Shown here in pieces: positions 45,696 through 54,830 of a DNA stretch of 64,000 nucleotides. The translations under genes and the position numbers were made by a program. This stretch comes from JADJPO01 sp963825645. Lineage in GTDB: Bacteria; Actinomycetota; Actinomycetes; Actinomycetales; Kineosporiaceae. The notes under the pieces were generated by a model. It did no database searches and was not told where the DNA came from. It was given only the letters and a program-made list of their open reading frames with translations. The DNA lies in contig CAWGTT010000002.1 in the NCBI GenBank assembly GCA_963825645.1, forward strand, positions 310,001 to 374,000, in the 5' to 3' direction. Numbering within the stretch: the first letter of the stretch is position 1; the number at the start of each line of letters is the position of its first letter.

Positions 45696-46853
45696 GTGAA
45701 CTCGAGTATTGACAGGGTGCTGCAGGCGGCCGTGGACGGTGGTGCGGTGCCACACGTCGTCGGGATCGTGGCCGACCGCGACCGAGTCATCTACGAGGGC
45801 GGCGCCGGTCCGCGGATCGTCGGTGAGGCTCCAGAGGGGGTCACCAGCGCGACCCAGTTCAGGGTCATGTCGATGACAAAGATGGTCGCGACTGCGGCCG
45901 CGCTGCAGCAGAAGGAGCGGGGCGACCTCGACTTCGACGCCCCCGTGGAGCAGTACTGCCCAGAGTTCGCCGACGTGCAGGTGCTCGATGGCTGGGACGG
46001 CGACACCCCGCGGCTGCGCGCACCCAAGACCAGGGCAACGGTGCACCAACTGGTGACCCACACGTCGGGACTCGGCTACTGGTTCTGGAATGAGGACCTT
46101 GCCAAGTACGAGAAGGTCACCGGCATCCCCAACGTGCTCGGCGGTTCTGGCGCGTTCAAGGCCCCGATGGTCGCCGACCCAGGCACCAGGTTCGTGTACG
46201 GCATCAACACCGATTGGCTTGGCAAGGTCGTCGAGGCCGTGGCGGGCAAGACCCTGGACGTCGTCGTCAAAGAAGGGGTCACCGGCCCACTGGACATGGG
46301 CGACACGATGTTCCTCTTGGACGACGCCCGCCGGGACAACTGCGTGACACTGCACGTCAAGGGCGAGGATGGGAACTGGACCTCGGCCGGTGAGCCGCTA
46401 CCGCAGGCGCCAGACTGGTGGGCAGGAGGGCACGGCCTCTACTCGACGCCGCGGGACTACATCCGCTTCGAGCAGGCCCTGCTGCGCGGCGGCGAGCTGG
46501 ACGGCGAGCGGATCTTGCAGCAGGCGACAGTCGACGCCGCGTTCACGAACCAGATCGGCGATCTCGACTTCCCCGCCGAAATCCCGACGGCGGATCCGCC
46601 CGTCACGGACGCGCTGCGGGCCGGCCCCGGCTACAAGTGGGGCTACGGGCTACTGCTCAACACCGACGACGTGCCCGGTCGGCGACGAGCGGGCTCCGGC
46701 GCCTGGGCAGGCCTGTTCAACACCCACTTCTGGGTCGACCGTACGACGGGCATCTGTGCGTCGATCTACACCAACTCGCTACCGTTCATCACCGAGCACG
46801 AGGCATGGAAGCTCTACGGCGACTTCGAGGAAGCAGTCTACGCATCGCTGTAG
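45696..46853 (+). CDS. Serine beta-lactamase-like hydrolase (class C / esterase EstB type)
   Basis: 385 residues from the GTG at 45696, with GGAGAGG upstream; the open frame before it is antisense to the neighbour. Catalytic SxxK in FRVMSMTKMVATA, the Tyr motif in VYGINTDWLGKVV (YxN) and an HxG-like end (WAGLFNTHFWVD, GICASIYTNS). No signal peptide, so an intracellular esterase or lactonase is more likely than a resistance enzyme. Confidence 0.87.
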   Translation: MNSSIDRVLQAAVDGGAVPHVVGIVADRDRVIYEGGAGPRIVGEAPEGVTSATQFRVMSMTKMVATAAALQQKERGDLDFDAPVEQYCPEFADVQVLDGWDGDTPRLRAPKTRATVHQLVTHTSGLGYWFWNEDLAKYEKVTGIPNVLGGSGAFKAPMVADPGTRFVYGINTDWLGKVVEAVAGKTLDVVVKEGVTGPLDMGDTMFLLDDARRDNCVTLHVKGEDGNWTSAGEPLPQAPDWWAGGHGLYSTPRDYIRFEQALLRGGELDGERILQQATVDAAFTNQIGDLDFPAEIPTADPPVTDALRAGPGYKWGYGLLLNTDDVPGRRRAGSGAWAGLFNTHFWVDRTTGICASIYTNSLPFITEHEAWKLYGDFEEAVYASL

Positions 46854-46899
46854 GCGTTGGAACCGTGGCGGGCCGCGCGCCGCGGTGGCCGACCCAGGC

Positions 46900-47290
46900 G
46901 CGGCTCGTTCTGTACGCCCTGGGGCGTTTCCCCGGCCAGACATGGCTCGACCTGCCAAGTGTGACGCAGCGCAGGTCGTCTCCGGAGACGACAAGACGGC
47001 TCGGGCGCCCTTGGCCCCCGAGCGGGTACCAGGTGCGGCACATTGTCCTGGTCAAGAAGCCCACCGCGAGGAGGCCCGCGGCCTGGCCGCGCACGAACGT
47101 CGCCCAGGACCAGGACTGCCCGGCCCGCCGTTGAGCGGGGTCAACGCAGGCGGCACACAGGATCCCCACACTGTGGCCGGTGACACTCGATAGCCGAGGC
47201 CGACGAGTTCGCCGTGGATCTGCGATCTCCCCCACTGGTTCTCTGTAGAGCCTGAAGACCTGACCGGTCGTCCGGCGCTGGAACGCTCGG
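46900..47290 (-). pseudogene. Degenerate IS3/IS481-like transposase remnant
   Basis: IHGELVGLGYRVSPATVWG is the recognisable HTH linker segment near 47210; in the next frame VDPAQRRAGQSWSWATFVRG and QAAGLLAVGFL correspond to the start of the rve domain. Beyond that the similarity is faint and frames change. The rest of 46854-47319 holds nothing else I can identify. Confidence 0.6.
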
Positions 47291-47319
47291 ACATCCGTTT
47301 CCGCGCTCGGCGGCTCCAC

Positions 47320-48804
47320 TCACAACGGGCGGTCGCGCACCCGCGTGTACGTGTCGGCCCACGGACGGATCTGCTCGAAGGCAGCGCTGGCCGCCAACAC
47401 ATCAACGTCCGCATACCTGCGACCGGCGATCTGCATGCCGACCGGCAACCCATCCTCGGACATCCCGGCCGGGATCGACGCCGCAGGGTGGCCGGTGTAG
47501 TTGAACAAGTACGTCGGACACCAGCCGATCAAAGGGTCGACCTCCACGCCGTTGATGCTGCTGGGACCGACGGTGTTGCCGTCATCGGCGTTGTCCACGG
47601 GAAGGCACGCCAGCGTGGGCCCCACGATCAGGTCGTAGTCGGCGAAGACCCCCTGGATCGCGTCGTACACCTCGGTGCGCATCTCCTGGTCGCGGACGAA
47701 CTCAAGCGCCGACATCCGGTAGCCGACGTCGAGCCAGCGCCGGTATTCGGGTGGTAGATCCTCGGGATGGTCGCGGACGATATCGAGACCGCCGGCCTTG
47801 AAACCCTCGAACGTCTGCAGATTGATCGGCATGATCAACCGGCACCACAGGTCACTCAGCTCACGCTGGTCACGGGTGATGCCGAGCGAGACCTCCTCGA
47901 CGTGTGCGCCGGCGTCCTCGAACGCCGCGATCGCCGACCGCACTATGGAGGTCACCTGCGGGTCGATCGGGAAGACGTCGTAGTCGGCTGTATAGGCGAT
48001 CCGCATGCCCTCGATGGGACGCCCGAGCGCTCCGAGGAAATCGACCTCCTCATCGAGGCTGAGCGGATCCCCGGGGTGATAGCCCGCGAGCGCGGTCATC
48101 CCGAGCGCGGCGTCGGCGACCGTGCGCGTCAGCGTGCCCTCAAACAGGAACGGGTCGGTACTGCCGAACGCGTTGGGGCGCGCGAGGAACGGCACCCGCC
48201 CGAACGACGCCTTGTACCCGTACACGCCACACCACGACGCCGGGATGCGGATCGAGCCGCCGCCGTCGGTGCCCTCCGCGATCGGCACCAGACCGTCGGC
48301 CACCGCCGCCGCGCTGCCGCCCGACGACCCGCCGGTGTTCTTCGTCGTGTCGAACGGGTTGCGGCTGGGACCGAACAGGTAGTTGTCGCAGGTACCGCGA
48401 AAGCCCATGACCGGGCTGTTGGTCTTGCCCATGATGATCGCGCCGGCATCCTCGACACGTTCGGCGTAGGCGCAGCGGGCGTCGATCGCAAAGTCGCGCA
48501 GCGCACGGATACCGCCGAACGTGGCCGGCCAGCCCGGCTTGAAATCGAACAGGTCTTTGATCGCGGTTGGTACGCCGTGCAACGGTCCGAGTTCCTCGCC
48601 GGCCGTCACCGCCTCAGCAGCGGCATGGGCACGCTCGCGCGCCTCGTCGAAGCCCTGGTAGACGAACGCGTTCACGCTCGGGTTGCGGCGACCGATCCGT
48701 TCGATGCACGCGTCGACCAACTCGATAGGCGACACCTCCCCGGTTCGTACTGCGGCGGCCATCTCCGTCGCCGTCATCGACTCGAACTCGGCGTCTGCAG
48801 CCAT
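47320..48804 (-). CDS. Amidase signature family enzyme
   Basis: 494 residues from MAADAEFESM; the ATG at 48804 is chosen because GGGGAG lies 9 bases upstream, whereas the ATG at 48813 abuts it. The Ser-cisSer-Lys triad is evident: Lys in VPTAIKDLFDF, then NTGGSSGGSAAAVADGLVPI and EGTDGGGSIRIPAS. C-terminal SIPAGMSEDGLPVGMQIAGR is the usual family end. Hydrolyses amides such as aryl- or acyl-amides. Free-standing, downstream of a broken TolB-like gene on the same strand. Confidence 0.93.
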   Translation of the reverse strand: MAADAEFESMTATEMAAAVRTGEVSPIELVDACIERIGRRNPSVNAFVYQGFDEARERAHAAAEAVTAGEELGPLHGVPTAIKDLFDFKPGWPATFGGIRALRDFAIDARCAYAERVEDAGAIIMGKTNSPVMGFRGTCDNYLFGPSRNPFDTTKNTGGSSGGSAAAVADGLVPIAEGTDGGGSIRIPASWCGVYGYKASFGRVPFLARPNAFGSTDPFLFEGTLTRTVADAALGMTALAGYHPGDPLSLDEEVDFLGALGRPIEGMRIAYTADYDVFPIDPQVTSIVRSAIAAFEDAGAHVEEVSLGITRDQRELSDLWCRLIMPINLQTFEGFKAGGLDIVRDHPEDLPPEYRRWLDVGYRMSALEFVRDQEMRTEVYDAIQGVFADYDLIVGPTLACLPVDNADDGNTVGPSSINGVEVDPLIGWCPTYLFNYTGHPAASIPAGMSEDGLPVGMQIAGRRYADVDVLAASAAFEQIRPWADTYTRVRDRPL

Positions 48805-48898
48805 GGAAGCCATCTCCCCTCGTTGGCTCACTTCAGGAGGCCAGCGCGCCCTCGCCCGCGCCGCTCCACCTCCATTTCGGTGCAGCAGGAGCGTGGCG

Positions 48899-49790
48899 TC
48901 AAGAGCTGGGTCCGCTGATCTCGAGGCACGAGCTCGCGACAGGACATGTCCGTACCGGGGACGCTTCACCTGCCGAGCTTGCGAGGACTGGTTCCCATGA
49001 CGGAGCGGCGTCGCCCTGGTCGCCGACCGTGATCTGCGTCTTGGGGCCTCCCTCGGCCGGGATAAGGGAGATGTCCGCCGGGGCATCGTTCTCGATGACC
49101 TCGCCGCGCTCCGGGTCTTCTCGCCCCCGGAAAGGTCCTGCCGAGACGAAGGCGAGTCGGGTCCCGTCGGGTGACCAGGCCGGCGACCGATCGAACCGCA
49201 TGGGGTCGTTGGTCACGTTCCGTTGGTCCGAGCGTCTGCGTTCATGACCCACACGTCGGAGTGGTGGCCCGTCTCCGTGAACACGAAGGTCACGAAGGCG
49301 ATCTGGGAACTGTTGGGCGACCAGGCCGGGGAACACGAGTTACTGGTGTCGGTCAGCTGGCGGGGATCGCTGCCGTTGGGTTCCATCACCCAGACGTCGT
49401 CTCCCCCGCTCACGAAGGTGCCGTCAACCGGCAACGGGCAGTGGGCGATGAGGGACCCGTCCGGCGACCACACTGGCAAGTGTTGATGGGCAGGATCGGA
49501 CGTGATCTGCCAGCGGTCGCTGCCATCGACGTTGATGATCCACAGGTCCCAGTCGGTGGTTGCCCACAGGAGCCTGGTCCCGTCGAGAGACCAGGAAGGC
49601 GATAGCGCAAAGTCGGGTCCGGGCAAGTGGGTCACGTTCGTGGCGCCGCTGCCATCCGCGTCAACGACCCAGACATCCCGCACAGCGTCTGCCGGCGCTG
49701 GTTCGGTGGGTCAAACCCCGTGAAAGCGATCTTCGTCCCATCGGGAGACCAGGCCGGGAGCACCGTCCACGACCAAGTCCGTCACCAGGG
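48899..49790 (-). pseudogene. TolB-like propeller gene fragment with frameshifts
   Basis: Recognisable PD40 blades in three frames: WSPDGTKIAFTGFDP (about 49740), then RDVWVVDADGSGATNVTHL and WSPDGSLIAHCPLP, WSPNSSQIAFVTFV, DVWVMNADARTNGT (49683-49213), then SDQRNVTNDPMRFDRSPAWS and PDGTRLAFVSAG, ending at 48899. Shifts are near 49690 and 49228. No start codon or signal peptide is found upstream, so it is also 5'-truncated. Confidence 0.75.
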
Positions 49791-49870
49791 GACGTCGGTC
49801 GGCGCCGTCGGCTAGGGGCCGCAAACTCGGGCGTTCGGTCACTCGGCGACGCCGGCGATACTTTGGGCCG

Positions 49871-50935
49871 ATGAGCTTCGGCGGCGTGTCCGTACTGGGC
49901 CTCGGCAAGGTAGGGCTGTTGGCCGCGTCGTTCCTCGAAGAGGCCGGCCTCGACGTCACCGGGTACGCCCGCCACCGACCCCGCCGGTCCACCTCGTTCC
50001 GGACGGTCGTCATCGATGTCAGCGATGCCGATGTCCTCACCGCTGAGCTGGCCAAGCACGAGGCTGTCCTGTCGTGCCTGCCCTACGCACTCAACCACTC
50101 GGTCGCCCTTGCCGCTCACCGGCTCGGCATCCATTACTTCGACCTGACCGAAGACGTGTCGACCGGGAGAGCGGTCGCTGAGCTCAGCGCAACGTCCCAG
50201 GCGTTGATGGCCCCGCAATGCGGGCTCGCCCCCGGATTCGTGAGCATCGTCGCCGCGTCACAGGCGGCCGCGTTCGACACCTGCCGGTCGATACGGATGC
50301 GTGTGGGGGCGCTCCCGCAACACCCCACCGGCCTCTTGAGCTACGCGTTCAACTGGTCCCCCGAAGGTGTGGTCAACGAGTACCTCAACGACTGTGAGGT
50401 GATCGAAGCAGGCGAACGCAAGTGGCTGTCGTCGATGGAATGGCCCGAGACCCTGTATGTGGAGGGAACTCGCCTCGAGGCGTTCACCACCTCGGGCGGG
50501 CTCGGCACCATGTGCGACACCTTCCACGGCACGGTCGCCAACATCGACTACAAGACCATCCGCTACCCAGGCCACATGGAGTTGATGAACTTCTTCTTCC
50601 ACGAACTGTTGATGCGCGAACGTCGCGAGCTCGCCGCCGACATCCTCACCAACGCCAAACCACCCGTCAGCGATGACATCGTCTACGTCCATGTCTCGTC
50701 GGAGGGCACCATCGATGGGAAGCTGCGCCGGGTCGAGTTCGTCCGCTCCTATCGGCCTCGTCAGGTGGCGGGTGCCCAGAGCAGCGCGATCGCCTGGACC
50801 ACCGCAGGCTCTGTCGCTGCGGTCATCGAACTGGTCAGGACCGGCGACCTGCCGCAGCAAGGACTGCTCAGGCAGGAGCAGGTTCCGCTCGACCGCTTCC
50901 TCGCCACGCCGACGGGTCGACTCTTCGACACCTGA
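49871..50935 (+). CDS. Saccharopine dehydrogenase-like NAD(P)-binding protein
   Basis: 354 residues. An N-terminal Rossmann fold (GVSVLGLGKVGLLAASFLEE, VIDVSDADVL, AVLSCLPYALNHSVALAA, HYFDLTEDVS) is followed by the saccharopine-dehydrogenase catalytic/dimer domain (APGFVSIVAASQA, RMRVGALPQHP, TTSGGLGTMCDTFHG, IRYPGHMELMNFFFHELL). Close relatives work in lysine degradation or related amino-acid metabolism. No partner lysine genes are adjacent, so the substrate is open. Confidence 0.88.
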   Translation: MSFGGVSVLGLGKVGLLAASFLEEAGLDVTGYARHRPRRSTSFRTVVIDVSDADVLTAELAKHEAVLSCLPYALNHSVALAAHRLGIHYFDLTEDVSTGRAVAELSATSQALMAPQCGLAPGFVSIVAASQAAAFDTCRSIRMRVGALPQHPTGLLSYAFNWSPEGVVNEYLNDCEVIEAGERKWLSSMEWPETLYVEGTRLEAFTTSGGLGTMCDTFHGTVANIDYKTIRYPGHMELMNFFFHELLMRERRELAADILTNAKPPVSDDIVYVHVSSEGTIDGKLRRVEFVRSYRPRQVAGAQSSAIAWTTAGSVAAVIELVRTGDLPQQGLLRQEQVPLDRFLATPTGRLFDT

Positions 50936-51044
50936 CCACTTCAGAGATCGCGGCAGTCCGTTCCCGACACGGCCGGACCCGCGACCCTCGATGGCGGACG
51001 CGCCTCTACGATGACGACATGGCGCGGGCTGAGAGCGTGGCGCC

Positions 51045-51476
51045 GTGGGCGTGCTGAGGATCGATCAAAACGACAGGTTCGGAGCCCGGGCGGCACGCCA
51101 CCTTCGGGACGATCCCGTGGTTTGGCTGACCACGGTCAGTCCCGCCGGCGCACCATCACCGAACCCGGTCTGGTTTCTGTGGGACGGCCTGTCCGGCGTT
51201 CTCGTCTTCAGCCTCCCGGACGCCGCCCGGGTGCGGTACCTGCGGGCCAACCCCGCGGTGAGTCTGAACTTCGGGGGCGACGGCATGGGCGGGGACATCG
51301 TGGTGATCTCCGGCGACGCCGTGTCAGACCCAGACGGGCCCGGCGCCGATCACGTTCCGGAGTATCTCGCGAAGTACGGGGGGCACATCACCCGCATCGG
51401 GCTGACCCCAGAGACCTTCGCTGCGCGCTACAGCCTCCCCATCAAGATCACCCTCAACCGACTACGAGGACACTGA
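51045..51476 (+). CDS. PNPOx-like split-barrel flavin/F420-binding oxidoreductase
   Basis: 143 residues from GTG. VVWLTTVSPAGAPSPNPVWF, GLSGVLVFSLPDAARVRYLR, NPAVSLNFGGDGMGGDIVVI and ISGDAVSDPDGP match the Rv3369-like subgroup (TIGR03667) of the pyridoxamine-phosphate-oxidase fold common in actinomycetes. Members use F420 or FMN; the natural substrate is not established. Confidence 0.83.
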   Translation: MGVLRIDQNDRFGARAARHLRDDPVVWLTTVSPAGAPSPNPVWFLWDGLSGVLVFSLPDAARVRYLRANPAVSLNFGGDGMGGDIVVISGDAVSDPDGPGADHVPEYLAKYGGHITRIGLTPETFAARYSLPIKITLNRLRGH

Positions 51477-51649
51477 CACCCCACAGGCTGATCGGATGCG
51501 CCGCGTGGATGCCCTGTTGCACGTGCAGGATGAACGCTCTAGAGCACGACGCGCCAGCGCTGGGTCGCGTCCGGCGGCCGGTGCAAATGGGACGGGCGTA
51601 GGTTCCGCTTCGGGACCGCTCAAAGTCGTCGAAGAAGGGACCTACGCCC

Positions 51650-51835
51650 GTGTCTGCACGAGTATCACCGACGGATCCGATCCACGCCAGGATCGATGCC
51701 CTGTTCGCGCAGGATCGTCCGCTTCCGGAGATCTTGGTGGAGGTGGCCCGGCTGGGGGCGCATGTGCTGATGCAGGCCGCCCTGGAGGCCGAGGTGAGCG
51801 AGTTCCTGGGCCGGGACCAGCTGTTCCCGTTTCGT
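51650..51835 (+). pseudogene. IS256-family (mutator) transposase, N-terminal fragment
   Basis: ARIDALFAQDRPLPEILVEV, LGAHVLMQAALEAEVSEFLG and RDQL are the N-terminal signature of IS256 transposases. It stops at FPFRGV and a short CACCGGCT tandem (51850-51880) marks the junction to the next fragment. The catalytic domain is absent. Confidence 0.75.
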
Positions 51836-51899
51836 GGTGTCCACGCTGATCACCGGCTCACCGGCTCACCGGCTCACCGGCGTCACGATGGCGGGGCCG

Positions 51900-52300
51900 A
51901 CACCGCAAAGCCCTGCCGGCCCAGTTCCTCGGCCAGGTGCCGCACCGACTTCGTGGTCCACCGCAGCGGGCTCTGTGGGTCATCCCGCTCCTCGGGCTCG
52001 ACCAGCGCCAGCAACGCTGCGACCAGACCGGGAGCGACCCGCTCGGCCGGGCGCCGGCCCCCACCGGCGCGCCGGGCCCGACCCTGCGGCATCGGTCGAC
52101 GCCAGCCTCCAGCTCCGCCACCCCCCGACGCACCGTGGTCTCGCTCACCCCCGCAGCACGGGCCCCCGCCCGCACCCCGCCATGCCCCAATAGGCGCGCC
52201 TCGGTCGCCAGAGCCAGCCGCTGCTGCCGCTCGTTCAGATGCGGCAGCAGCACCTCGAACCGCGACACCAGCCCACGCGACACATCCCCCGAAACGGCCA
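51900..52300 (-). pseudogene. ISAzo13-family transposase, N-terminal fragment
   Basis: LLPHLNERQQRLALATEARL, GHGGVRAGARAAGVSETTVR and RGVAELEAG, then in the next frame RRAGGGRRPAERVAPGLVAA, LLALVEPEERDDPQSPLRWT and TKSVRHLAEELGRQGF. This is the N-terminal third of an ISAzo13 transposase with one frameshift near 52085, cut off at about 51897 beside the IS256 fragment. Confidence 0.75.
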
Positions 52301-52309
52301 TACCATGCC

Positions 52310-52560
52310 GAATGTCGTAGGGGCCCCTTGCGAGCGGCGACGCGTGCTGTTCGGGAGTGAGCACGGTCTTGCGAGCGTTCGGGAGTGAGCACGGTCTTGC
52401 GAGCGCGGCCCAGAGTCGAGCGTAAGTGACGCCGGCAAGCGGGCTGCCGCGCTGACCGGTGAACAGGCGGCCTTCGGGGTCAGTGCCGTACTCACCGAGG
52501 TGCTCCCGAAGAATTGCCACGAGGGCGGGCGTCGAGGCTGGGTAACAATACGGTTGATGA
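52310..52560 (-). pseudogene. Tyrosine-recombinase integrase fragment with 28-bp tandem duplication
   Basis: YCYPASTPALVAILREHLGE, RLFTGQRGSPLAGVTYARLW, then VLTPEQHASPLARGPYDIRH, where an RxxH-like box survives. A 28-bp unit (TTCGGGAGTGAGCACGGTCT plus TGCGAGCG) is tandemly duplicated at 52350-52377 and 52378-52405; since 28 is not a multiple of 3, it shifts the frame. It resembles the integrase remnant at 27023 and ends where the ISAzo13 fragment begins. Confidence 0.7.
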
Positions 52561-53001
52561 GCGAGGACGACATACGGTCTCGGCCGGCAGGTGCTCGACG
52601 CGCGGCGTCGTTCGCTCGCCTGGCAGCCTGGCCCGAGGCGACCGTGACCGTCCTCGCCATGCTCTGGTTCGCATGGCGGGTCGACTCCCGCCGGCGAGGC
52701 CGCCATGGCGGCGGCCTCGTCTCGCCAGGGGCTGGGAGCATCGTGACCGGCCGGCCTATCTGTCAATGGATCTCGCCCATCGCCTCCATGATCGCCACGG
52801 TCTCGCGTTTCGGCATTGCGGGTGCCGCAAACCCCATCATGCAGGTGGGAGGGCAGGCATAGGAGCGTCTGGTCCCACCAGTTGTCGCCGATGCGAGTTC
52901 GTCGTCTGGTCGATTGAGGTCTGAGATCACTCAGACAGGTGCGAGGATGACCGGCCGTGTTGTTGCGACTGCCCTACCTTGCGTTGTCGAGTGCGTTCGC
53001 C

Positions 53002-53262
53002 CTGGCCAGGCTCCTGCGATGAGCCATGCCGACAACGACATCGAAGTCCTCGCTCTGCGCCATCAACTCGCCGTGCTGCACTTCAGATCGATAGGCCTCG
53101 GTTGACCGGGGCTGACCGCGCGTTCCTGGCCGCCGCGCTGCTGCACCGCCTCCCACGAGTGCACTTCGGCAGTTGCAGTTGATCGTGTCGCCGAACATGA
53201 TCCTGCGCTGGCACCGTGACCTGATCCGGCGACGCCACGCACGACAGTCTCGACCCAGACGG
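53002..53262 (+). pseudogene. IS3/IS481-like transposase, scrambled N-terminal remnant
   Basis: DIEVLALRHQLAVLHF, then in other frames RPRLTGADRAFLAAALLHRL and SPNMILRWHRDLIRRRHARQ. These are consecutive pieces of the family's N-terminal region with frame changes and small losses. It runs straight into the alcohol dehydrogenase coding sequence at about 53263 and has replaced that gene's start. From 52560 to 53000 I see only a hairpin at 52695-52719 and no gene. Confidence 0.7.
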
Positions 53263-54292
53263 CCACGGGCAAGAAGTCATGGCAGGAAGTTCCGGATGCC
53301 ACGATCAAGGAGCCGACCGACGTCGTGGTGAGGGTGGACACCACCACGATCTGCGGAACCGACCTGCACATCCTGCACGGAGACGTCGCGGAGGTGACTG
53401 ATGGACGCATCCTCGGCCACGAGGCGGTGGGAACCGTCGTCGAGGTGGGTGGCGCGGTCAGCGGCTTCGCCGTCGGAGACCGGGTCCTGGTGCCGGCGAT
53501 CACCAAGTGCGGGCGTTGTGCTTACTGCCAGCGAGGGATGCCGTCGCACTGCCTGACCGTCGGTGGGATCGGCTGGATCTTCGGGCACCTGATCGACGGG
53601 ACACAGGCCGAGCTGGTCCGCGTGCCGTACGCCGACACTTCGCTGTATGCCGTGCCGTCGGATGTGACCAACCAGCAGGCGATCTTCCTCGCGGACTCGT
53701 TGCCGACCGGGTACGAGGTCGGCGTGCTGGCCGGTGAGGTCCGGCCCGGGCATACCGTGGCGGTGGTCGGGGCCGGCGCGGTCGGACTGTCCGCGATCCT
53801 CATCACAGGGCTGTGGGGGGCCTCGCGGGTGATCGCGATCGACAGCAACAAGTTCCGACTGGTGAAGGCAATCGACTTCGGCGCCACGGACAGCGTGGAG
53901 GCGGGGCCGAACGCCGCCTCAGACGTCCGCAAGCTCACGGACGGGCTAGGCTCGACGTTGCCATCGAGGCGGTCGGCCATCCCGAGACGCTGCTGCTCGC
54001 AGCGTCACTCGTCCGCCCCGGCGGGACGATCGCGAACGTCGGTGAGCACGGTGTCCCGGTGGAGCTGCCGATGCACGAGATGTGGATCCAGAACGTGAAG
54101 CTGACCATGGGGCTCGTCGACACTGTGTCCATACCGACCCTGATGACGATGGTCGCAAGCGGCAAGATCCCTGCCGAGAAGATGGGGACCCACACCTTCA
54201 CCTTCGACCAGATGGACGAGGCGTACGACGTGTTCGCGAACGCCGCGGCGAATCTCGCGCTCAAGGTGGTGATCACTCCAAAGACGCCATAA
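53263..54292 (+). pseudogene. Zinc-dependent alcohol dehydrogenase, start lost and frameshifted
   Basis: Coding similarity begins GKKSWQEVPDATIKEPTDVV, lacking roughly the first nine residues (the IS remnant is joined there). TTTICGTDLHILHGDV carries the catalytic-zinc Cys, GHEAVGTVVEVG the GHE motif, and KCGRCAYCQRGMPSHC the structural-zinc Cys set. NAD-binding VAVVGAGAVGLSAILITGL. Near 53945 the frame changes, and LDVAIEAVGHPETLLLAASL to KVVITPKTP completes the protein. Repairing one base still leaves no start codon. Confidence 0.8.
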
Positions 54293-54302
54293 CCGGCGTT
54301 CA

Positions 54303-54332
54303 CCCGTCCCCGGGCTAGGGCCCGGGGACGGG
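54303..54332 (+). terminator. Perfect 13-bp hairpin after the dehydrogenase
   Basis: CCCGTCCCCGGGC (54303-54315) pairs exactly with 54320-54332 across a 4-base loop, 10 bases past the dehydrogenase stop. Strong GC stem, no U tract. Confidence 0.75.
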
Positions 54333-54500
54333 AAGACCGTGAGTCCGATCAAGCGCCGCCACGTCCGTCCAGGCTGCCGGCCGCGAGAACAGCACTCCTC
54401 GGGTACAGGCCGGTGGGCCGGGCGGGTCCCGCGGGCCGGACCGTGGACTGCGGTAGGTCGGCCGTCACAGCGGCGGCGATCTCGACGCTGGCGTCGGGGG

Positions 54501-54830
54501 ATGACACCGCGAACCGCCGCGCAGCACGCCGACGTCTGGAACGCCGCGGGCGGGACGCCGTCCGAGATCGCCGCCTCGTCGATGATCCTCGACCAGCACT
54601 GCGCGGACGCTGGCCGCAACCCGGCCGAGATCCGCCGGTCCGTGCAAGCGCTCGTGTCGCACGACGTCGCGGCCCTGGAGCCGACCGTCGCCGGCTTCGT
54701 CGAGGTCGGCGTCACGGACTTCGTGCTCATCGTGCAGGGCGACGACGCCCCGGCCGTCGGTGTCGGGTGGCTGAGCTGTTGCCGCGGTTGCGCGCGCTGG
54801 GCAGGACGAGGGCTGTCGTCGAGGGATCAG
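54501..54830 (+). pseudogene. C-terminal fragment of a luciferase-like (LLM) F420-dependent oxidoreductase
   Basis: TPRTAAQHADVWNAAGGTPS, SSMILDQHCADAGRNPAEIR, RSVQALVSHD and VAGFVEVGVTDFVLIVQGDD match the last third of LLM-class enzymes. At about 54750 the frame shifts to VAELLPRLRALGRT, the usual family end. The TIM-barrel N-terminal two-thirds is missing. It overlaps the end of the convergent deacetylase gene. Confidence 0.7.

Noticed and set aside
52695..52719. 10-bp stem hairpin (CGAGGCCGCC / GGCGGCCTCG) as a terminator
   Set aside because: No gene ends before it and it lies in scrambled IS/integrase sequence; it may be chance in GC-rich DNA.
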